Assembly (NCBI RefSeq): GCF_041929235.1
Contig: NZ_JBHFNP010000131.1
Location: 121,782-185,781 of the forward strand
Direction of reading: 5' to 3'
Length of the DNA stretch: 64,000 bases
Origin: Microseira sp041929235
GTDB lineage: Bacteria; Cyanobacteriota; Cyanobacteriia; Cyanobacteriales; Aerosakkonemataceae
Shown: in pieces, positions 58,304 to 64,000 of the stretch
Position numbering within the stretch: position 1 is the stretch's first letter
Layout of the letters: every line of letters starts with the position of its first letter
Made by a program: the position numbers and the translations under genes
Notes under the pieces: generated by a model
Databases searched by the model: none
Told to the model about the DNA's origin: nothing
The model's input: only the letters and a program-made list of their open reading frames with translations

Positions 58304-58855
58304 ATGGTCGCTTCCATCACCCCATCCAATGTGGTTGAACTCGTTTCCCTAGAAGACTTTTTGAACCATCCCCGCGATCGGACAGAATGGGTAGATGGCA
58401 AACTGATTGAGAAAACAGGTATGACATACAAGCATGGTTTGGCTCAAGGTATGCTAATTCGTCAGTGGGGAGATTACATCACCTCTAGCGGAAAAGGGGG
58501 AGAAATCTGTGTAGGAACGCTTTGTCGCACGCTAAAACAGGCGCTTCGTCCCGATCTTGCTTATATTAGTCCCCAACTGCTAGAACAATTTGGCAATAAC
58601 TTTACTGTCTTACCCCAGAGTTTCCCGCTAATTGCAGAAGTTGCATCGCCCGATGACCCTGCTGAAGAATTATTCGCTAAATCCAAGGAATATTTAGAAT
58701 CTGGTTGCTTAGAAGTATGGCTGTTGTTTCCTGAAACTCGAATTGTGTTAATTAATACTCAAAATAGATGGCTTTTATTTAATGCCGATGAAGTTGTCAG
58801 CACTCAGAATGTTTTGCATGGCTTTAGCGTTGCTGTCAGCGAGTTACTCATATAA
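58304..58855 (+). CDS. Uma2 family endonuclease-like protein (DUF820)
   Basis: 183 aa. Typical blocks: LEDFLNHPRDRTEWVDGKLI, RPDLAYISPQLLEQF, FPLIAEVASPDDPAEELFAK and KEYLESGCLEVWLLFPETRI. The PD-(D/E)xK-type acidic residues (RPDLAY; LIAEV...) are in place. The family is massively expanded in cyanobacteria and its cellular function is unknown. A truncated copy of its promoter and first codons lies at 56575-56683. Confidence 0.92.
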   Translation: MVASITPSNVVELVSLEDFLNHPRDRTEWVDGKLIEKTGMTYKHGLAQGMLIRQWGDYITSSGKGGEICVGTLCRTLKQALRPDLAYISPQLLEQFGNNFTVLPQSFPLIAEVASPDDPAEELFAKSKEYLESGCLEVWLLFPETRIVLINTQNRWLLFNADEVVSTQNVLHGFSVAVSELLI

Positions 58856-58967
58856 AAAGTTCACGATTGTGAGTTGTATATTTTCACATCTGTGCAGGCT
58901 GTGTATCCGAAAAGTTCAGTTTTAATATTGTAGATTTAATTGAACGCTTTCTGGAGATCTACCGCAG

Positions 58968-60788
58968 ATGCAGCTAAAGCAATTGACTCCATTCCAAGCC
59001 TTGCGTCGCAGTCTTTTGATGGTAATTCAGGCCGCACCCTATGAGCTTCGCAACATCGCTTTACTAAATTTAGTGACGGGTACAGGGCCATCGGTATCGC
59101 TGTTTTTAAGTAAGGTTGTGATTGATGAATCCTCGCGCCTTTTGGGGCAAGGGACAGTAGAAAATGTCATCGCCTCGATCCTATCTGAACCCAAATTTCT
59201 CTGGAGTATATCAGGGGTGGTGCTGCTGAACTTGATGGTGGATTCGATAGATTCGATTGGGACTGCCTTATTTGGAGCTTTGCGCGATCGCGTTCAGGGT
59301 TATGTCCAAGGGAAAGTACTGCACAAAGTGGCAAATTTTGACGATATTGCTCTGTTTGAAACGCCTGAATTATTGAATCTCCTAGAACTCACTCATAAAG
59401 GGATGCAGCGCCTCCAGCGCCTCTCGTTTATTGTGGCAGCAACGCTGATGGGTGTGTTTATATTTGTCCCTTCAGTGTTACTCTCATCTTCGATTGCTTG
59501 GTGGGTGCCTCTAATTCTGTTAGCGTCTTCTACACCCTCTATTTTTGTGGAGATGAAGCACCATAAAAAAAGCTGGCGGGTAGAAGAAACCCAAGCAGGT
59601 ATTACCCGCGAAATGGATATTTATGCCAAGTTATTGACGGGGGAAGCTTATGCTAAAGAACTGCGTTTATTCTCGCTGCAATCTATCTTGTTAGAACGGT
59701 GGCGAGGACTGTTTGGTCGCATGTTTGGTGCCATGGAACAGATCCGGCGAGAAGGTGCTGTTGCGGTAATTATTTGGTCTTTAGTTAGCGGCATAGGGGC
59801 AGCATTTCCTTATATTTATGTCGTCATCGGAGTTCTGCGAGGTAGCTACACTCTGGGGGATTTAGCCCTTTACACTGGCATTATTTTGCAAATGCGTCGC
59901 AGTCTCTACATCATGATTGGCAATACTGGAGATATTTACGATGCGGCACTGGCAACTAGCCCGATTTTTCAATTACTCGATTTAGAACCCCAGTTGCATA
60001 GTGGTTATCTACGACTTCCTGCTTCTGGGGAACAGGGTATCCAATTGCAGGATTTATCTTTTGCTTATCCCGGTAGCGACAAACAAATTTTGAAAGATAT
60101 CAACCTGACAATCCAACCAGGAGAAATGGTGGCGTTGGTGGGAGAAAATGGGGCAGGTAAAACAACCCTTGCCAAGCTGCTGTGTCGCCTGTACGATCCG
60201 ACTTCTGGCACGATTTATTGGCACAATCGAGATTTGCGATCGCTTGACTTAAACGAGTTGCGATCGCACATTGCCGTTGTGATGCAAGATTACGCCCGCT
60301 TCCCAGCAACCTTGCGAGAAAATGTCGGATGGGGTTATCAACCCAAATTGTCAGAGGATCTCGCCATCCAAACTGTATTGCAAGATGCAGGTATTGCCCA
60401 CTTAATCGAAGAGTTAAACCAAGGGTTAGAAACTCCCCTCGGCAAGCAATTGGAAAATGGCGTTGATTTATCAGGAGGACAGTGGCAGCGAATTGCGATC
60501 GCTCGTGCTTTAATCCGCTTATCTGAGGTAGAATTGCTAGTATTTGATGAACCTACCGCCGCCCTCGATCCTAAAAACGAACACGAAATTTACCGCATTT
60601 TTAAAACCATTGCCCAGGGTCGAATGGCAGTCGTAGTGAGTCATCGCCTCGCCCTGGCAAAAATGGCAGACCGCATCGTAGTCTTAGAACACGGGCAAAT
60701 TGTAGAAGTGGGAACTCACGATCAATTGATGGCAAGAGGCGATCGCTACCACACTATGTTTACCCGTCAAGCTAGCAGCTATCTTTAG
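58968..60788 (+). CDS. ABC exporter, fused membrane and ATP-binding domains
   Basis: 606 aa. An N-terminal six-helix ABC membrane domain (for example FIVAATLMGVFIFVPSVLLS; WSLVSGIGAAFPYIYVVIGV) is followed by the nucleotide-binding domain from about 350: Walker A LVGENGAGKTTLAKLLC (from about 391), LSGGQWQRIAIARALI and LLVFDEPTAALDP, with SHRLALAKMADRI. It has no C39 domain. The type resembles peptide or lipid exporters such as those in lanthipeptide and cyclic-peptide loci. No biosynthetic gene lies next to it, so its cargo is unknown. Confidence 0.93.
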   Translation: MQLKQLTPFQALRRSLLMVIQAAPYELRNIALLNLVTGTGPSVSLFLSKVVIDESSRLLGQGTVENVIASILSEPKFLWSISGVVLLNLMVDSIDSIGTALFGALRDRVQGYVQGKVLHKVANFDDIALFETPELLNLLELTHKGMQRLQRLSFIVAATLMGVFIFVPSVLLSSSIAWWVPLILLASSTPSIFVEMKHHKKSWRVEETQAGITREMDIYAKLLTGEAYAKELRLFSLQSILLERWRGLFGRMFGAMEQIRREGAVAVIIWSLVSGIGAAFPYIYVVIGVLRGSYTLGDLALYTGIILQMRRSLYIMIGNTGDIYDAALATSPIFQLLDLEPQLHSGYLRLPASGEQGIQLQDLSFAYPGSDKQILKDINLTIQPGEMVALVGENGAGKTTLAKLLCRLYDPTSGTIYWHNRDLRSLDLNELRSHIAVVMQDYARFPATLRENVGWGYQPKLSEDLAIQTVLQDAGIAHLIEELNQGLETPLGKQLENGVDLSGGQWQRIAIARALIRLSEVELLVFDEPTAALDPKNEHEIYRIFKTIAQGRMAVVVSHRLALAKMADRIVVLEHGQIVEVGTHDQLMARGDRYHTMFTRQASSYL

Positions 60789-61006
60789 TCTGCTTTCTTG
60801 CTAATGGCTAATGGCTAATTGCTAATTGCTAATTGGGTCTATAGGGAGTAAGTTCGATGCAACCAGAAACGATATGATTCAAGATGCTAGATCTGAGTTT
60901 GATTCAAGAATCGCTCTTTCTAGCTCTAAATCGTGTATTCTATTGACACTCGATTCAATTTGCTGTTGTACGGCAACTCCCAAACCCTAGCCCCTAGCCC
61001 CTAGCT
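60789..61006. repeat. Spacer with short tandem repeats and MITE-like fragment
   Basis: GCTAATGGCTAATTGCTAATT units (about 60802-60833), then GTTCGATGCAACCAGAAACGATAT (60851-60875), which is the GTTGCATCGG...CG end of the MITE-like family in inverted form, and CCCTAGCCCCTAGCCCCTAG units just before the next start codon. Confidence 0.6.
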
Positions 61007-63736
61007 ATGCCCTTGCAGATCAAATCATTTTCAAAAGAATTCTGGCTGGCTAGTAATGTAGCCTTATTGTGTCTGGCGATCGCAACTCCAACCCAGGCAC
61101 AAATTATCCCCGATACAACTCTACCCGTTAATTCCACCATCACGCCCCAAGGCAATACCCTGACCATCGAAGGCGGAACAACAGCAGGTAGCAATTTATT
61201 CCACAGCTTTCGCGAGTTTTCGGTTCCTACGGGTGCAGAAGCTTTCTTTAACAATGCTGCGGATATTCAGAATATTTTGACCCGCGTCACGGGTGGAAAT
61301 CTTTCTAATATTGATGGCTTGATTCGCGCTAATGGCACGGCTAATTTATTCTTGCTCAATCCGAATGGAATTATTTTCGGATCAAACGCAAGGCTGAGGA
61401 TTGGTGGCTCTTTTCTCGCAACAACTGCCACGGGATTTGTCTTTCCCAATAACTATCAATTCAGTGCTACAAACCCCAAGGATCCTCCCCTACTAACTAT
61501 TAACGTCCCAATTGGATTGCAATTTGGCAGCAATCCGGGCAGAATTGAAGTACGCGATGCCATCCTGCGCGTTCCGACACTGACTAGCCTAGCGCTAATT
61601 GGGGGAAATATTGTCATCGATAATGCAACTTTGTCTGCACCGGAAAGTCGGATTGAATTGGGCAGTGTGGCAAGTGCAGGTCAGGTGGATATTAATAGCA
61701 TTGCTCCTTTGCGTCTGAGTTTTCCAACATCAGTTACACGGGGAGATATCTTGCTAAATAATGAAGCATTTTTGAATGCTACTTCAATTTTGGGTGGCGC
61801 GAGTATTGCTATCAACACCCGCAATTTAGAAATGCGTCAAGCAAGCGGCTTATTTACAGGAGTTGAAGGATTTGGGCCACCCGAAAGAACTCGAGGCAAT
61901 ATTGATATTAACGCTACAGGAGTTGTGTTATTAACTCAGGGTAGCGATATCAGAAATAACACCAGGGGAGTGAATGGTAATAGCGGGAATATTAATATCA
62001 GCGCCCAGTCGCTTTTGCTGTCTAATAATGCTGTATTGTCTGCCAGTAAGATAGCAGAAGGAAATGCGGGAAAAATTGCCATCGCACTCGATGATACCCT
62101 GTCTCTGGAAAACAACAATGGGATTGTTAGTAGCGTAGCTTCGCAAGGGGTAGGAAATAGCGGCGATATTGAGATAACCACAAGGGTATTATCTATATCA
62201 GGTGGATCGACTATTTCCAGTCTGACTAGAGGAAACGGGAATGCTGGCAATATCAGAATTGCAATTCGCGACACATTCACTGCTGATGGAATTAGAACTG
62301 AAGGGTCATCTGGATTAGGACTCCCAACAAGAATTGAAAGCGGTGTCGCAGAAGATGCTCAAGGAAATGGTGGCAAGATTGAGATTAATACAGGAGATCT
62401 TATTGTTAGCAATGGCGATCAAATCAGTGCTAGTACTTTTGGCAATGGAGATGCAGGTTTGATTAGGATTGTTGCCCGCGACACGATTGTATTAGATGGG
62501 ATAGGTCAAGACAATTTTGGGGTAATTTTTAGCACGACAGAACCCGATGAAGAGGATACTCAATTAAAGGGAATAGGAGGCAATATTGAAATTAATACGG
62601 GTTCTCTGACTCTTCGTAATGGCGCTACTTTAAGTACCAGCACATTCGGACAAGGGGATGCAGGAGATATTATAATTCGATCCAGCGATCGCGTTTCGAT
62701 TGATGGCGCTATCCGCTTTGGTATTGATGCTGATTTATTTTCTACTTCAGTAGGTACGCGAGTCTCTTCTCGTGCCATCGGTAATGGGGGTGATATCGAC
62801 ATTACCGCAGCTAGTCTCAGTGTCACAAATGGTACAGAATTAACCGCTAGTACTTTTGGTGAAGCGAATGCAGGCACGATTAGAATCAATCTGCGCGATA
62901 GTGCTATTTTTGACGGCAGCTTTGAAACCAAACCCAGTCAGGCATCGAGTAGAGTCGAGTTTGGTGCGGTGGGAGATGCACGGGGAATTGAGATTACAGC
63001 GCCATCGCTTTCTCTCACCAATGGCGATCGCCTCAGCGTTACTGCTGAAGGCTTTGGTAATGCAGGCAACATCAATATCGATGCCGATGCAGTGAGTTTG
63101 GATAACAATACTTCACTTTGCGCCGATACAGTTGGCAATGAAGGTAATATCAACCTACGTTCTAACAGTTTAATTTTGCACCGCAATAGTACAATTACCA
63201 CGAATGCCAGAGGCAGCAATAATATTGGTGGAAATATCATCATTGATAGTGATGCAATCGCCGCCTTAGAAAATAGCGACATCACCGCCAACTCTACCGA
63301 CTTCCGTGGCGGTACAGTTACGATCGATACCCAAGGTATCTTTGGCACTCAATTTAGACAGGAGGAAACTTCAATCAGCGACATCACCGCCACGGGTGCC
63401 AACTCGGAATTAAGCGGCACAGTAGCAATTAATACCCCCGATATCGACCCCAGTGCCGGATTGATTGCCTTGCCAGAAAATGTAGTCGATATTACCGGAA
63501 TTGTAGATCAACAGTGTTCGCGCCAAGCAAGGCGGAGTTCATTTGTTGTGACTGGACGCGGGGGCATTCCACCGAGTCCCGATGAACCCCTCAGTCCTGA
63601 CGCCTTTTTAGTTGATTTGGTGACAATTAATACAGAAGGACGCTCTGATGCGGGGACGCGGGGACGGGGAGAGGAAGAGAATCTGGGATCTAATACAGAA
63701 CAGCTACCCAGAACGCAACTTCTACGGAGATTGTAG
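61007..63736 (+). CDS. Haemagglutinin-like exoprotein with TPS domain (copy 3), C-terminally frameshifted
   Basis: 909 aa. Signal peptide (NVALLCLAIATPTQAQ). TPS domain close to copies 1 and 2 (TLTIEGGTTAGSNLFHSFRE, LNPNGIIFGSNARLRIGGSF). Beta-helix with less regular repeats than copy 1. The frame shifts within the G-rich linker (GRSDAGTRGRGEEENLG, about 63640-63690) and ends at LRRL. The expected ending (TEIVEATGW...) continues in another frame to 63841. Export via a TpsB partner is expected. The last about 45 residues are lost unless frameshifting occurs. Confidence 0.9.
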   Translation: MPLQIKSFSKEFWLASNVALLCLAIATPTQAQIIPDTTLPVNSTITPQGNTLTIEGGTTAGSNLFHSFREFSVPTGAEAFFNNAADIQNILTRVTGGNLSNIDGLIRANGTANLFLLNPNGIIFGSNARLRIGGSFLATTATGFVFPNNYQFSATNPKDPPLLTINVPIGLQFGSNPGRIEVRDAILRVPTLTSLALIGGNIVIDNATLSAPESRIELGSVASAGQVDINSIAPLRLSFPTSVTRGDILLNNEAFLNATSILGGASIAINTRNLEMRQASGLFTGVEGFGPPERTRGNIDINATGVVLLTQGSDIRNNTRGVNGNSGNINISAQSLLLSNNAVLSASKIAEGNAGKIAIALDDTLSLENNNGIVSSVASQGVGNSGDIEITTRVLSISGGSTISSLTRGNGNAGNIRIAIRDTFTADGIRTEGSSGLGLPTRIESGVAEDAQGNGGKIEINTGDLIVSNGDQISASTFGNGDAGLIRIVARDTIVLDGIGQDNFGVIFSTTEPDEEDTQLKGIGGNIEINTGSLTLRNGATLSTSTFGQGDAGDIIIRSSDRVSIDGAIRFGIDADLFSTSVGTRVSSRAIGNGGDIDITAASLSVTNGTELTASTFGEANAGTIRINLRDSAIFDGSFETKPSQASSRVEFGAVGDARGIEITAPSLSLTNGDRLSVTAEGFGNAGNINIDADAVSLDNNTSLCADTVGNEGNINLRSNSLILHRNSTITTNARGSNNIGGNIIIDSDAIAALENSDITANSTDFRGGTVTIDTQGIFGTQFRQEETSISDITATGANSELSGTVAINTPDIDPSAGLIALPENVVDITGIVDQQCSRQARRSSFVVTGRGGIPPSPDEPLSPDAFLVDLVTINTEGRSDAGTRGRGEEENLGSNTEQLPRTQLLRRL

Positions 63737-63843
63737 AAGCAACTGGGTGGTACACCAACGAAAAAGGCCAAGTTGTTCTCACAGCTTCTGCACCTAATAG
63801 AATTCCTTACCATCCTTGGCAAACTCAACATTTGTGCAAGTAG
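63690..63843 (+). pseudogene. Out-of-frame C-terminal end of exoprotein copy 3
   Basis: Reads ATQNATSTEIVEATGWYTNE, then KGQVVLTASAPNRIPYHPWQ and TQHLCK with TAG at 63841-63843. It is homologous to the C-termini of copies 1 and 2 (TEIVEATGWVRGANGEIILT...SILCP). It is the detached end of the 61007-63736 gene. Confidence 0.85.
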
Positions 63844-63869
63844 AACCAGTCAAAGATCCTAGTAGGGAA

Positions 63870-64000
63870 CATCAATCGACATTGCCGTTAACGAGAAGGT
63901 TTTCTATTGCTGTGCCCCAACCACCAAAGGATATGATACGGCATCAATCGACATTGCCGTTAACGAGAAGGTTTTCTATTGCTGTGCCCCAACCACCAAA
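63870..64000 (+). repeat. 59-bp exact direct repeat (72-bp period) at the right edge
   Basis: 63870-63928 and 63942-64000 are identical (CATCAATCGACATTGCCGTT...CCCCAACCACCAAA), separated by 13 bp. The 72-bp unit is a multiple of three and stays open in one frame (STLPLTRRFSIAVPQPP). The array may continue beyond the window. Confidence 0.85.

Noticed and set aside
1..64000. tRNA or rRNA genes
   Set aside because: None recognised while reading either strand. A tRNA scan would be needed to exclude a divergent one.

Overview
The window reads as chromosomal DNA from a filamentous cyanobacterium. The HIP1 octamer GCGATCGC is very frequent, and there are long tracts of short tandem repeats (ATTAGCC / AATTGCTA) and a dispersed AGAAACCGGGTTTCT palindrome. 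The gene content is also typical: NIL-domain proteins, a ScyD/E-PEP-CTERM protein, DUF2808, Uma2, CHAT and haemagglutinin-like exoproteins, and a phaeophorbide-oxygenase-like Rieske protein. The mix resembles the Microcoleus/Oscillatoria/Coleofasciculus group, but genus cannot be fixed from sequence alone.

Layout. 1-6.2 kb (minus strand): a partial CadD-like transporter and a sulfate uptake cluster (two sulfate-binding proteins, CysT, CysW, two NIL proteins, no CysA ATPase). 6.7-9.3 kb: a Rieske oxygenase and a DUF2808 exported protein. 9.7-28.4 kb: a large RiPP/double-glycine peptide island. It holds six precursor-like genes plus a precursor fragment, a Nif11-leader precursor next to a radical SAM/SPASM maturase and small partner, an APH-type kinase plus HopA1-type lyase pair, a PpiC isomerase, an HlyD adaptor, a C39 peptidase-ABC exporter and two transposase-derived HTH proteins. 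29-41 kb: a subtilase with RTX repeats, then a tandemly duplicated haemagglutinin-like exoprotein + CHAT unit, one copy broken by a TnpB element. 41-45 kb: a U32 peptidase, a REP-associated transposase (RAYT) and its REP arrays. 44.9-48.3 kb: a coiled-coil/TPR/FGE-like protein whose 3' end pairs with a nearby asparagine-rich template repeat, the signature of a diversity-generating retroelement (DGR), with no reverse transcriptase in view. 49-61 kb: glycosyltransferase, DUF4160/DUF2442 pair, NERD-helicase-pentapeptide protein, DedA, AhcY, an interrupted FAD monooxygenase, Uma2 and an ABC exporter. 61-64 kb: a third, frameshifted haemagglutinin-like exoprotein.

How the parts may work together. 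In the peptide island, GG-leader precursors would be modified (radical SAM chemistry on the Nif11 peptide, Ser/Thr phosphorylation-elimination by the kinase/HopA1 pair), then cleaved and exported by the C39-ABC/HlyD/PpiC system. A 13-bp near-palindrome GACATAAATGTTT recurs upstream of several of these genes and is a candidate shared operator. The two strongest discovery leads are the RT-less DGR cassette (44.9-48.3 kb) and the mixed RiPP island with a splicease-like MYG precursor and a dehydratase pair beside Cys-free precursors.

The sequence has been heavily reworked by small repeats: MITE-like hairpin elements, REP arrays, and G-rich minisatellites lodged in protein linkers. Several genes are broken or carry in-frame repeat insertions.
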